DNA of 64,000 nt from NCBI RefSeq assembly GCF_044904705.1, contig NZ_JADIKL010000014.1:12335-76334 (forward strand), written 5' to 3'. Below are positions 1 to 8,422 of this stretch, piece by piece. The notes under the pieces are model-generated. The model was not told the origin of the DNA. It saw nothing but the letters and a program-made list of their open reading frames with translations, and did not search any database. The translations under genes and the position numbers were made by a program. The stretch comes from Rhodanobacter_A agri (GTDB taxonomy: Bacteria; Pseudomonadota; Gammaproteobacteria; Xanthomonadales; Rhodanobacteraceae). The stretch's first letter is position 1. Every line of letters begins with the position of its first letter.

Positions 1-1660
1 GCTGCTGCTCACCGACGGCAGCGCGTTCTGGCACACCCCGCCCGGCCAGCCGGACGCCGTGCCGGTCGACGCGGCACTGCTGGCCGCCTGCCGCGCCGCC
101 ATGCGCCGTGGAAGCGCCGAGGTGCTGCTCGACGCCCGCGAAGATGCCCGCTTCCTGCCCTCGGGAGCCGACCCCGCGCACGCCGCCGTGGCCTTCTTCG
201 CTTGCGAACCGGTATTCGGCCTGGACGGCCAGCAGCTGGGCGCATTGTTCGTCGTCGACAGGCGACCGCGCCTCGCTCTGAGCGCCAGCGACCTCGCCGC
301 CCTGCGCGACGCGGCGGCGCTGGCTGGCACCGGGGCCGCGCTGCGCTGCTATCTCAACCGCATCGACCCTTCCACGCGACTGCCGCACCGCAATGCGTTC
401 TTCGCCGACCTGCACGCGCAATTGTCGAACGGGACCGATACCGCGTGGCTGCTGGCGATCGAGGCTGCGCCGGTAACACGCTTCCACGCCTTCGTGCGCG
501 CCATGGGCCACGCCTATGCCGACGCGCTGATGCGCGCGGTGGCCGAACGGGTGCAGGCCTGCATGCCCGGCATGCAGTTGTACCAGGTGGCCACCACCCG
601 GCTGGCGGTGCTGCTGCCGGGCTCGCACGAGGCACCCACGCCCGCGCAGCTGGATGCCCTGGTGGCGGCGCTGCGCGAACCCGTCGACTGCCTCGGCGTA
701 CCGCTGACCCTGCAGCCAGGCGTGGGCCTGCTCAAGGTCGAGGCGCGCGAGCTGCGTGGCGGCGACCCGCTGCGCCGGGTGATGAACGCTTCGTCCGCCG
801 CGCAAGGCACCGCCAGCGGCTGGGCGGTATACGACCACAGTCAGGATGAGCGCCACCGCCAGGAGTTCTTCCTGGTCACCGAGCTGGCTGCCGCGCTCTC
901 CGAGCGCGCCGAGCTGGAGCTGCACTACCAGCCGCGCGTGGACCTGGCCAGCGGTCATTGCCTGACACTGGAAGCGCTCGCACGCTGGCGCCACCCCACC
1001 CTGGGTACGGTGTCGCCCGACGTGTTCGTGCCGCTGGCCGAGCAGGCCGGCCTGATGCGCTCGCTCACCGACTGGGTGCTCGACCACGGCCTCGCCCAGC
1101 TGGCCGAGTGGCTGCGCGCCGGGCTCGACCTGCGGTTGTCGCTGAACGTGTCCAGCATCGACCTGGACATCATGCTGGAGAAACGCCTGGCCACGGTCGC
1201 GCAACGCCACGGCGTGCCGATGGCCCGGCTGGAGCTGGAGTTCACCGAAAGCAGCGCGATCCAGCACAGCCAGCTCACCCACGACGTGCTCGGCACGCTG
1301 CGCAAGGCCGGTGTGGGCATCGCCATCGACGACTTCGGCATCGGCTACAGCAATCTCGACGCCTTGCGCCGGATGCCGGCCACCAGCCTGAAGATCGACC
1401 AGTCGCTGGTGCGCGGCATCGACACCCGCCCGCACGACGCCGCCATCGTGCGCTCGATGGTGGCGCTGGGGCACGACCTGGGTTTTCGGGTGGTGATGGA
1501 AGGGGTGGAGAACGCGGACGTGATGGCCGCGGTGCGCGACATGGGCTGCGACGAAGTGCAGGGCTACCACATCGCCCGGCCGATGCCGGCCGGGGCGATC
1601 GCTCCGTGGCTGCGCGAATACGCGGCACGCGATCCGACGCTTGCCGGAACGAGCTGCTAA
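1..1660 (+). CDS. GAF / degenerate GGDEF / EAL cyclic-di-GMP phosphodiesterase (5' partial)
   Basis: The reading frame is open from base 2, so the gene enters from the left edge and about 552 C-terminal residues are visible. A GAF-like sensor tail comes first (LGALFVVDRRPRL), then a GGDEF-like domain with no GGDEF signature, which should not make c-di-GMP. An EAL domain follows with the expected metal and substrate motifs: EALARW, ELEFTES, DDFGIGYSNLDAL, LKIDQSLV, MEGVEN and QGYHIARPMP. This set predicts an active phosphodiesterase that hydrolyses c-di-GMP to pGpG, controlled by the GAF input. A GTG at base 59 could serve as a start, but the upstream coding continues the GAF fold, so truncation by the window edge is more likely. 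Confidence 0.9.
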   Translation, partial: LLLTDGSAFWHTPPGQPDAVPVDAALLAACRAAMRRGSAEVLLDAREDARFLPSGADPAHAAVAFFACEPVFGLDGQQLGALFVVDRRPRLALSASDLAALRDAAALAGTGAALRCYLNRIDPSTRLPHRNAFFADLHAQLSNGTDTAWLLAIEAAPVTRFHAFVRAMGHAYADALMRAVAERVQACMPGMQLYQVATTRLAVLLPGSHEAPTPAQLDALVAALREPVDCLGVPLTLQPGVGLLKVEARELRGGDPLRRVMNASSAAQGTASGWAVYDHSQDERHRQEFFLVTELAAALSERAELELHYQPRVDLASGHCLTLEALARWRHPTLGTVSPDVFVPLAEQAGLMRSLTDWVLDHGLAQLAEWLRAGLDLRLSLNVSSIDLDIMLEKRLATVAQRHGVPMARLELEFTESSAIQHSQLTHDVLGTLRKAGVGIAIDDFGIGYSNLDALRRMPATSLKIDQSLVRGIDTRPHDAAIVRSMVALGHDLGFRVVMEGVENADVMAAVRDMGCDEVQGYHIARPMPAGAIAPWLREYAARDPTLAGTSC

Positions 1661-1692
1661 GGTCGCCGGCAACTCATTCCGCCGGAGCTCCC

Positions 1693-2076
1693 ATGTCCAT
1701 CCCCGTCGCCCTTGCCCTGCTGCTCGGCGCCGCACCGGTCGCCGCCGGCAACGACTTCGAAGCGCGCGTGCACCAGGCGAAGATGGCCGAGGCCGCCGCC
1801 ACCGGACCGGCCTATCAGAAAGCGCTGTGGGGCAAGATCGGCAATCCCACCACCGACGCCTACAAGAGCTGCCTCGCCAGCAACCACGACGACAAGTCGC
1901 CGTTCACCCTGGTGCTGGACGTGGACGCGCACGGCAAGCCGCAGCGCATCGCGGTGCAGCCGGCTACGCCGGTCGCCGCCTGCCTGGCCAGCCAGTTCGC
2001 GAGCTGGATGCTGCCCGCGCCACCAGCCTCACCGGTGCCGTATCCGCTGGAAATCGATTTCAGCGTGACGCCTTGA
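1693..2076 (+). CDS. Hypothetical secreted protein
   Basis: This is a 127-residue protein starting at ATG 1693, 32 bp after the EAL gene. The N-terminus (MSIPVALALLLGAAPVAAG) is a signal peptide with a likely cut after AVAA-type residues, so the product is probably periplasmic. The body has a charged helical stretch and two cysteines far apart (in YKSCLAS and VAACLAS) that could form a disulfide. The region FTLVLDVDAHGKPQRIAVQP resembles a small beta domain of TonB-C type, but I do not recognise the family with certainty. It ends 7 bp before the stop of a convergent membrane gene. Confidence 0.7.
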   Translation: MSIPVALALLLGAAPVAAGNDFEARVHQAKMAEAAATGPAYQKALWGKIGNPTTDAYKSCLASNHDDKSPFTLVLDVDAHGKPQRIAVQPATPVAACLASQFASWMLPAPPASPVPYPLEIDFSVTP

Positions 2077-2082
2077 ATCGCC

Positions 2083-2637
2083 TCACGCGGCGGGCGTGAG
2101 ACGCGACTGCTGGTAGCGCCGGTGATGCACCAGCAGGCCGGCGAAATAGACGATGTAGTAGCCCACCAGCAAGCCGATCACCAGCATCGTCAGCGGACTG
2201 GCCTGGTAACCCATCTGCATGCTCGTGGCGGGCGGCGCACCGGCAGCCAGCGCGTCGGCCTGCTGCATTTGCGGCGCCAGCACCATGAAGCGCCACACCA
2301 GCCGACCCAGCAGCAGCGCGGTGAGCACGGCGCCGATCCATGGGTTCGGCAGGTAGCAGTCGCCCTTCACCGGGTCGGTCTCGAAACGCGTCAGGCGCAG
2401 GCCGACGAAACCCAGCGCCGCACCGATCAATGCGCCGCCGAGCACGCCCTCGGCCAGGCGGATGTCGTGCAGGCCGCCAAGCATCAGCAGGCAACCGATC
2501 ACCGCGAAGATCGCGATACGGGCGATCATCCGGCCGCGCCGGATCGGCTGGCGGCCGAACTGGCGGCTGATCCGGCGCCAGACCATCAAGGCCATCAACG
2601 GCACGATGATGACGTAGCTCATCAGGTGAGGAGACAT
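2083..2637 (-). CDS. Polytopic membrane protein, CcdC/DUF1453-like
   Basis: This is a 184-residue protein from ATG 2637; the frame continues upstream, but MSPHLMSYVIIVPLMALMVWRR looks like a natural membrane-protein N-terminus. Four or five hydrophobic helices are visible, with short polar loops such as RLTRFETDPVKGDCYLPN and a helix containing LLLGRLVWRF. The pattern of a basic loop after helix 1 and a Y/PNP-W-I-G turn before an LxxGRLxxR helix resembles the DUF1453/CcdC family, some members of which are linked to cytochrome c maturation. That family link is inferred by eye. The function here is unknown. Confidence 0.65.
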   Translation of the reverse strand: MSPHLMSYVIIVPLMALMVWRRISRQFGRQPIRRGRMIARIAIFAVIGCLLMLGGLHDIRLAEGVLGGALIGAALGFVGLRLTRFETDPVKGDCYLPNPWIGAVLTALLLGRLVWRFMVLAPQMQQADALAAGAPPATSMQMGYQASPLTMLVIGLLVGYYIVYFAGLLVHHRRYQQSRLTPAA

Positions 2638-2715
2638 GCTTGGCGCATCCGGCTGGAGGGATGCGCGCAGCCTAACCGAGACGCGGGTGCCGCGCGATGT
2701 ACGGCACGCAGCCAT

Positions 2716-2739
2716 CGCGCATGACAGCCGTCATGCGCG
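2716..2739 (-). terminator. Stem-loop downstream of gpmA
   Basis: Perfect 10-bp arms (CGCGCATGAC and its complement) flank a 4-base loop, 11 bp past the gpmA stop codon. There is no T-run on the minus strand, so this is a weak candidate for a terminator or an mRNA 3'-end stabilising hairpin. Confidence 0.35.
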
Positions 2740-2749
2740 GCCCAATGGG

Positions 2750-3493
2750 TTACTTCGCCTTGCCCTGGTTCGCCACCGCGGCCATCTTCGCCTCGATCGC
2801 CGCGGCATCGCCCAGGTAGTAGCGCTTGAGCGGCTTCAGCTCCGCGTCGAACTCGTACACCAGCGGCACGCCATTAGGGATGTTCATCTCCACGATCTCG
2901 TCGTCGGAGATACCGTCCAGGTACTTCACCAGTGCGCGCAGCGAATTGCCATGGGCGGCCACCACCACGCGCTGGCCGGCCTTGATCGCCGGCGCCAGCA
3001 CTTCGTGCCAGTACGGCAGCACGCGGGCCACGGTGTCCTTCAGGCACTCGGTGTCGGGGATCTGCGCCGGGGCCAGCCCGGCATAGCGCGGGTCGTGCAC
3101 CGCCTCGTTCTCGTCGCGGGCCAGCGGCGGCGGCGGGATGTCGTAGCTGCGGCGCCAGACCTTCACCTGGGCGTCGCCGTACTTCGCTGCGGTCTCGGCC
3201 TTGTTGAGGCCGGTGAGCGCGCCGTAATGGCGCTCGTTGAGGCGCCAATCGGTGTGCACCGGCAGCCAGCTCATCTCCATCGCATCGAGCACGCCCCACA
3301 GCGTGTGCACCGCGCGCTTCAGCACCGAGGTATGCGCCACGTCGAATGCGTAACCCTCGCGCTTCAGCAGCTCGCCCGCCTCGCGCGCCTCCTCGGCGCC
3401 CTGGGCCGTGAGATCCACATCGGCCCAACCGCTGAAACGGTTGTCGAGGTTCCACTGCGACTGGCCGTGGCGGATCAGAACGAGCTTGTGCAT
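2750..3493 (-). CDS. gpmA: 2,3-bisphosphoglycerate-dependent phosphoglycerate mutase
   Basis: The enzyme interconverts 3- and 2-phosphoglycerate in glycolysis and gluconeogenesis in the cytoplasm. The 247-residue length is normal for the family. The phosphohistidine motif LIRHGQSQWN is at the N-terminus (His9). RYYGALTGLNK-type substrate-binding residues appear as RHYGALTGLNKAET, and the second catalytic histidine lies in AAHGNSLRALVKYL. ATG 3493 puts MHKLVLIRHG at the N-terminus as in the family; the longer upstream extension in frame has no conserved character. The gene stands alone, divergent from the beta-solenoid gene. Confidence 0.96.
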   Translation of the reverse strand: MHKLVLIRHGQSQWNLDNRFSGWADVDLTAQGAEEAREAGELLKREGYAFDVAHTSVLKRAVHTLWGVLDAMEMSWLPVHTDWRLNERHYGALTGLNKAETAAKYGDAQVKVWRRSYDIPPPPLARDENEAVHDPRYAGLAPAQIPDTECLKDTVARVLPYWHEVLAPAIKAGQRVVVAAHGNSLRALVKYLDGISDDEIVEMNIPNGVPLVYEFDAELKPLKRYYLGDAAAIEAKMAAVANQGKAK

Positions 3494-3619
3494 GGCGGGA
3501 ATTCTCGGCGGGGAGGAGCGAAATGGTAGCGGCAGCCGCCTCCCCTGCCAAAGGTCACGCCAACCAAACGCCGTCGGCATGCATCCCAGATCATGTCATT
3601 CACTGAACGGAGCCCCGCC

Positions 3620-4273
3620 ATGCGCCGCATTCTGCTTTCCCTGGTCTTGCTCCTGCCGCTGGCCGCGGCCGCCTCGGACGACGACATCCACAAGGTCAAC
3701 GGCGATGTCCGCGTCGAGGCCGGCCAGCACGTCGGTACCGCGAAGAGCGTCAACGGCGACGTGGACGTGGGCGATCACGCCGTGGTGCAGCAGGCCAGCA
3801 CCGTGAACGGCTCGGTGTCCCTGGGCAACCAGGCCGAGGCGGGCGAGTTGCACACCGTCAACGGTTCGATCGAGGTCGCGACCGGCGGCAAGGTCGACGG
3901 CCAGGTCCACGCGGTCAACGGCGACATCAGCCTGGCGCAGGGCGCCCAGGTGGACGGCCGCCTCTCCAACGTCAACGGCGCCATCCGGCTGAATGCCGCC
4001 CACGTGGGCGGCGGCCTCGAAACCGTGGCTGGCGACATCACCGTGGGCGCGAACTCGCAAGTCCAGGGCGGCATCCTGGTCAATCAGCCGAACAACAATG
4101 GCTGGTTCCACTGGGGCAGCGACCGCAAGCCGGTGATCGTGATCGGCCCGCACGCCACCGTGCAAGGCACCCTGGAATTCCGCCGGCCCGTGGTGCTCAA
4201 GGTCAGCGACAGCGCGCAGATCGGCCCGGTGAAGGGCGCGACCGTGGAGCCGTTCCACGGGAGTGCGCCGTAA
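3620..4273 (+). CDS. Secreted beta-solenoid-like repeat protein
   Basis: This is a 217-residue protein with a clear signal peptide (MRRILLSLVLLLPLAAAAS). The mature part has seven imperfect repeats of about 18-21 residues centred on (K/S/T/A/N)V-N-G-(D/S/A)-(V/I), for example HKVNGDVRV, KSVNGDVDV, STVNGSVSL, HAVNGDISL and SNVNGAIRL. These end in a TVAGDITV turn and a C-terminal domain with VIVIGPHATVQGTLEFRRPV. The periodicity suggests a right-handed beta-solenoid resembling bactofilin or DUF4097-type folds, but exported to the periplasm or surface. A Shine-Dalgarno-like ACGGAG precedes the start. The function is unknown; a structural or surface role is inference. Confidence 0.8.
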   Translation: MRRILLSLVLLLPLAAAASDDDIHKVNGDVRVEAGQHVGTAKSVNGDVDVGDHAVVQQASTVNGSVSLGNQAEAGELHTVNGSIEVATGGKVDGQVHAVNGDISLAQGAQVDGRLSNVNGAIRLNAAHVGGGLETVAGDITVGANSQVQGGILVNQPNNNGWFHWGSDRKPVIVIGPHATVQGTLEFRRPVVLKVSDSAQIGPVKGATVEPFHGSAP

Positions 4274-4358
4274 ACCGCGATCCGGCATTCGACGCCACGA
4301 CGTAACACCCGACCCATCGCCGCGGGCCATTGTCCGGATGGCTCGCCAGGAGGCTGCC

Positions 4359-4601
4359 ATGAACACCCGCATTGCCGTCGCGGTCGTTGCCGCGGCGCTG
4401 GCCGGCTGCACCAGCGCCCCCATGAATCGCGACCTGTTGCGGCAGCACACCGAGCGCAACTGCCGCGTCCAGTCTGCCGTTTCGTCGGTTTATGCCATCG
4501 ACAGCACCGGCATCGGCATGCGCAATGTTGCTTATGTGCAGTGCCTGCGGGCCGCAAGCCCATGGCCCCAGCAACGCGCTACACCCAATCGCGCGGCTTG
4601 A
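4359..4601 (+). CDS. Small putative lipoprotein
   Basis: This is an 80-residue protein from ATG 4359, with CCAGGAGG about 5 bp upstream deciding the start. The N-terminus MNTRIAVAVVAAALAGCTSA is a lipoprotein signal with lipobox LAGC, so the mature product should be anchored by its cysteine, probably in the outer membrane. The rest is short and polar with two further cysteines (ERNCRVQS and VQCLRAA). The last 23 bp overlap the end of hemF on the other strand. The family is not recognised. Confidence 0.65.
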   Translation: MNTRIAVAVVAAALAGCTSAPMNRDLLRQHTERNCRVQSAVSSVYAIDSTGIGMRNVAYVQCLRAASPWPQQRATPNRAA

Positions 4602-5481
4602 GGTAATCGGCCAGCCGCGCCTCCGCCGAACCCGGCTCGGGCTGGTAGGCGTACTCGAAGCGCACCCGCGGCGGCAGGCTCATCAGGATCGACTCGGTGC
4701 GCCCGCCCGACTGCAGGCCGAAGAGCGTGCCGCGGTCGTAGACCAGGTTGAATTCCACGTAGCGGCCACGGCGGTACAGCTGGAACTCGCGCTCGCGCTC
4801 GCCATACGGCGTGTCGCGCCGGCGCGCGGCAATCGGCAGGTAGGCGTCGAGGAAGCCCTGACCCACGGCCTTCGTGAAATCGAGGCAGCGCTCGAAACCG
4901 CCTTCGCTCAGGTCGTCGTAGAACAGGCCGCCCACGCCGCGCGTCTCGCCGCGGTGCTTCAGGTAGAAGTATTCGTCGCACCACTGCTTGTAGTGCGGGT
5001 AGACATCCGCGCCGAACGGCGCGCACAACTCGCGCGCCACCGTGTGCCAGTGCGCCACGTCTTCGTCGAACGGATAGAACGGGGTGAGATCGAAGCCGCC
5101 GCCGAACCACCACACCGGCGCCACGCCCTCCTTGCTCGCCTCGAAGTAGCGCACGTTGGCGTGGGTGGTCGGCACGTAGGGGTTCTTCGGATGCAGCACC
5201 AGCGACACGCCGGTGGCGATGAAGCTGCCGCCGGCCAGATCGGGGCGGTGCGCGGTGGCGCTGGATGGCAGCTGGTTGCCGCTGACGCGCGAGAAATTCA
5301 CTCCGGCCTGCTCGAACAGCGCGCCGTCGCGCAGCACCCGGGTGCGTCCGCCGCCGCCTGCCGCGCGCGTCCAGGCGTCCTCGACGAAACGCGCCGAGCC
5401 GTCCAGCCGCTCCAGCTCGGCGCAGATGCGATCCTGCAGCCCGCGCAGGAAGGTTTCGGCCCGGTCGGCTTGTTCGCTCAT
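4579..5481 (-). CDS. hemF: Oxygen-dependent coproporphyrinogen III oxidase
   Basis: The enzyme converts coproporphyrinogen III to protoporphyrinogen IX using O2 in haem biosynthesis. The 300 residues match the usual size. Family hallmarks are GGGGRTRVL, GVNFSRVSG, PTTHANVRYFE, WWFGGGFDLTPFYPF, YPHYKQWCDEYFYLKHRGETRGVGGLFYDDL and the C-terminal FNLVYDRGTLFGLQSGGRTESILMSLPP (quoted here in parts). ATG 5481 is preferred over the in-frame GTG at 5490 because GGAG lies 8 bp before it. It stands alone, divergent from the pigment genes. A second haem gene, hemC, is at 32.7 kb. Confidence 0.96.
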   Translation of the reverse strand: MSEQADRAETFLRGLQDRICAELERLDGSARFVEDAWTRAAGGGGRTRVLRDGALFEQAGVNFSRVSGNQLPSSATAHRPDLAGGSFIATGVSLVLHPKNPYVPTTHANVRYFEASKEGVAPVWWFGGGFDLTPFYPFDEDVAHWHTVARELCAPFGADVYPHYKQWCDEYFYLKHRGETRGVGGLFYDDLSEGGFERCLDFTKAVGQGFLDAYLPIAARRRDTPYGEREREFQLYRRGRYVEFNLVYDRGTLFGLQSGGRTESILMSLPPRVRFEYAYQPEPGSAEARLADYLKPRDWV

Positions 5482-5655
5482 CGGCTCCACTCCATTGTCA
5501 TTGCCGTGAGCTTAGCAAGAGCCGCTTCCGCCACCGCTGCGACGCGGCGTCGCGCGGACTTGCGCCAGATCAAGAACACACCGCAGCTGAACACGCCCGC
5601 GCCGCCCGCCAGGCGTACGCTAGGCAGCGCCGAAGGGGCTCGTTAGGCTGTCGCG

Positions 5656-6852
5656 ATGACGACACCGATGACCCCGTTCGCGGTCAGCGCCTGCACCGTC
5701 ACCTCCGCGCTCGGCCGCGGGCTGGCGGCGCAGCACGATGCGCTGCGGCACGGCCGCAGCGGGTTGCGTCCCAACGATTTCGGCAGCGTACCGCGGCTCG
5801 GCTGGGTCGGCCGCGTGGCCGGCGTGGAAAACACCGTCCTGCCGCCCGCGCACGCCGCCTGGGATTGCCGCAACAACCGCCTTGCCTGGCTGGGCCTGCA
5901 GCAGGACGGTTTCCTCGACAAGGTGCATGCCGCGCGCGAGCGCTATGGCGCGCGCCGGGTGGCGCTGCTGCTGGGCACTTCCACCGCCAGCATCGGCGCC
6001 ACCGAGGAAGCCTACCGCCGGCTCGATGCCGATGGCCGCTTCCCCGCCGAACTGCGCCGTCCCGCGCTGCACGCGCCCGACTCGCTGAGCGCGTTCGCCG
6101 CGACGGCACTCGGGCTGGAAGGACCTTGCCTCACCGTCTCCACCGCCTGTTCGTCCAGCGCCAAGGTATTCGCCAGCGCCGCGCGCCTGCTCGCACTGGA
6201 TCTCGCCGACGCGGCCGTGGTGGGTGGCGTCGACAGCCTCTGCGACAACGTGCTGTTCGGCTTCAACGCGCTGGAGCTGATCTCGCCGGCCGCCTGCCGC
6301 CCGTTCGATGCGGCACGCGATGGCATCTCGATCGGCGAGGCGGCCGGCTTCGCGCTGCTGGAGCGCGTGGAGGCCGCGCCGCAGGCACCACGCCTGCTTG
6401 GCTACGGCGAGGCCAGCGACGCCTGGCATATGTCCTCGCCACACCCCGACGGCCACGGCGCGGAGTTGGCGCTGGATGCGGCGCTGGCCCGCGCCGGATT
6501 CGGTGCAGCGCGGATCGATTACGTGAACCTGCACGGCACCGCGAGCAAGCAGAACGACGCGATGGAAGCCGCGCTGCTGGCGCGCCGCTTTCCCGCGACA
6601 ACGGGCGCGAGTTCCACCAAGGGATTCACCGGCCATACCCTGGGCGCGGCAGGCATCGTCGAGGCCACGATCGCGCTGCAGGCGATCGAACACGGCTTCG
6701 TGCCCGGCAATCTCGGCGCCACCGCGCCAGACCCGGCCTGCGGTCCGCAGTTCGCGTGGCACAGCGAGTCGCGGCGGGTCGACGTCGCGCTCAGCAATTC
6801 CTTCGGTTTCGGCGGCAACAATGCCTGCCTCGTGTTCGGGCGCGCACCATGA
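5656..6852 (+). CDS. Beta-ketoacyl-ACP synthase of the aryl-polyene/xanthomonadin type
   Basis: This is a 398-residue FabF-like condensing enzyme. It carries the catalytic cysteine in VSTACSSSAK and the two histidines in NLHGTASKQND and TGHTLGAAG, so it should be able to decarboxylate and condense. It is followed by a half-size ketosynthase-like gene that overlaps it by 4 bp (ATGA). In aryl-polyene systems such a KS works with a chain-length factor as a heterodimer to extend the conjugated polyene on ACP, which is the likely role here. The neighbouring GT2, acyltransferase, ACP and XanB2-like genes support pigment synthesis rather than housekeeping fatty acid synthesis. Confidence 0.88.
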   Translation: MTTPMTPFAVSACTVTSALGRGLAAQHDALRHGRSGLRPNDFGSVPRLGWVGRVAGVENTVLPPAHAAWDCRNNRLAWLGLQQDGFLDKVHAARERYGARRVALLLGTSTASIGATEEAYRRLDADGRFPAELRRPALHAPDSLSAFAATALGLEGPCLTVSTACSSSAKVFASAARLLALDLADAAVVGGVDSLCDNVLFGFNALELISPAACRPFDAARDGISIGEAAGFALLERVEAAPQAPRLLGYGEASDAWHMSSPHPDGHGAELALDAALARAGFGAARIDYVNLHGTASKQNDAMEAALLARRFPATTGASSTKGFTGHTLGAAGIVEATIALQAIEHGFVPGNLGATAPDPACGPQFAWHSESRRVDVALSNSFGFGGNNACLVFGRAP

Positions 6853-7646
6853 CCGGCATGCACTTGCACGTCGAAGGCATCGGCCTGTGGTCGTCCCGCC
6901 TGGGCGACTTCACCGCGCTGCGCACTCTGCTCGCCGGCGGTATGCCCGCTGCGCCCGCCGCACCGGCACCGGCCGCCGCGCTGCTGCCGGCGAACGAGCG
7001 CCGCCGCGCGCCGGAGAGCGTGCGGCTGGCGGTGGAAGTGGCCGGCCAGGCCCTGGCGATGAGTGGGCGCGACCCGGGCACGCTGGCCTGCGTGTTCGCC
7101 TCGGCCCACGGCGACCAGGCGATCACCGACGAAATCTGCACCACGCTGGCGCGCGCACCGGCCGAGTTGTCGCCCACCCGCTTCCATCACTCCGTGCACA
7201 ACGCGCCGGCCGGTTACTGGACCATTGCTACCGGCTGCCGCGCACCCTCCAGCGCGGTCTGCGCCGGCATCCACAGTTTCGGCGCCGCGCTGCTCGAAGC
7301 ATCGACGCAGGCGCTGGCCGAGCAGCGCCCGGTACTGCTGGTGTGCAGCGACATCGCCGGACGCGGCCCCCTGCTGGAGATGACCGGATGCAGCCTCGCC
7401 TTCGGCTGCGCCCTGCTGCTGGCGCCGGAGGCCGGTGCGACCGCGCTCGCGCGGCTACGGCTGCAGATGCCGGCGGATCACGCTGCATCGACGCCGCTGC
7501 CCGCTACGCTGGCTGGCGTGGCGGACGGCAACCCCGCCGCCGCTGCGCTGCCCCTGCTCGCCCTGCTGGCCGGGCATGGCGGCCACTGCCGGCTCGCGCT
7601 TGCCGCCACGCTGGATCTGCCGGTCAACGTGGAGTCCGTCGCTTGA
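6849..7646 (+). CDS. Beta-ketoacyl synthase-like chain-length factor (N-terminal-lobe only)
   Basis: This is a 265-residue protein similar to the N-terminal half of ketosynthases: SVRLAVEVAGQAL, then HHSVHNAPAGYWTIATGC and the following SSAVCAGIHSFGAALLEA. A cysteine sits at the position equivalent to the KS nucleophile (ATGCRAPSS), but there is no C-terminal lobe with the two histidines, so it should not condense on its own. Small proteins of this type (ketoacyl-synt_2 family) accompany a full KS in aryl-polyene clusters and act as the chain-length factor. It overlaps the KS gene (ATGA) and the GT2 gene (TTGA), implying translational coupling. Confidence 0.8.
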   Translation: MTGMHLHVEGIGLWSSRLGDFTALRTLLAGGMPAAPAAPAPAAALLPANERRRAPESVRLAVEVAGQALAMSGRDPGTLACVFASAHGDQAITDEICTTLARAPAELSPTRFHHSVHNAPAGYWTIATGCRAPSSAVCAGIHSFGAALLEASTQALAEQRPVLLVCSDIAGRGPLLEMTGCSLAFGCALLLAPEAGATALARLRLQMPADHAASTPLPATLAGVADGNPAAAALPLLALLAGHGGHCRLALAATLDLPVNVESVA

Positions 7647-8413
7647 ACACCGCTCTGCCCCGCTGGTGCGTGTTGATTCCCTGCCTCAACGAGGAGGGCG
7701 CGATCCGTGGCGTGGTCGAATCGGTGATCGCCATGGGCGCAGCGGTGATCGTGGTCGACGATGGCTCGGACGACCGCACGCCGGAGATCCTCGCCACGCT
7801 GCCGGTGACGGTCTTGCGCCATGAGGCGCGCCACGGCAAGGGCCAGGCCCTGCGCGACGGTTTCCGCGAGGCGCTGCGCCTGGGTTACGAAGCCGTGCTG
7901 ACCATGGATGGCGACGGCCAGCACCTGGCGGCGGACATCCCGCGCATCGTGGCCGCCGCCGCCGCGTATCCCGGCCAGCTGGTGATCGGCGCACGCCTGC
8001 TCGACAAGGCGCAGCAGCCGAACGCGCGCCGGCGCGCCAACGCCTTCGCCGACTGGGGCATCTCATGGGGTTGCGGCCAGCCGGTGGCGGACACGCAGAG
8101 CGGCCAGCGCTGGTACCCGCGCGCCGCGCTGGATCTCGTCGATCTGCCGGCGCAGAACTTCGTGTTCGAGGCGGCGATCCTGATCGCGGCATCGCGCGAA
8201 CTGGGCATGGGCGTGGTCGCCGTGCCGATCGCCTCGCGCTACCCGCCCGGCGCGCGCCCCAGCCATCTGCGTCCGGTGCGCGACACCTTGCGCATCACCG
8301 CGTACACGGTCGCCCGCGTGCTGCATTACGGCCGGGTGGCGGAAAGCTACCGGCGCTCGCACACCGCGCCGCGGGTGATCGACGACGCGCACGAGCAGAT
8401 GCTTCGCGCGTAG
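7643..8413 (+). CDS. Family 2 glycosyltransferase (aryl-polyene cluster)
   Basis: This is a 256-residue GT-A fold protein resembling DPM/DPG-synthase-like glycosyltransferases. It has the N-terminal VLIPCLNEEGAIRGV, the nucleotide-binding IVVDDGSDDRTPE, the metal-binding TMDGDGQH and the acceptor region DTQSGQRWYPRAAL. The best start is TTG 7643, which overlaps the upstream stop (TTGA) and has GGAG 8 bp upstream; no ATG lies close to the conserved N-terminus. GT2 genes are regular members of aryl-polyene and xanthomonadin clusters, though the sugar and acceptor are not settled by sequence. It faces the acyltransferase gene convergently, 9 bp away. Confidence 0.87.
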   Translation: MNTALPRWCVLIPCLNEEGAIRGVVESVIAMGAAVIVVDDGSDDRTPEILATLPVTVLRHEARHGKGQALRDGFREALRLGYEAVLTMDGDGQHLAADIPRIVAAAAAYPGQLVIGARLLDKAQQPNARRRANAFADWGISWGCGQPVADTQSGQRWYPRAALDLVDLPAQNFVFEAAILIAASRELGMGVVAVPIASRYPPGARPSHLRPVRDTLRITAYTVARVLHYGRVAESYRRSHTAPRVIDDAHEQMLRA

Positions 8414-8422
8414 GTGCGGCTG

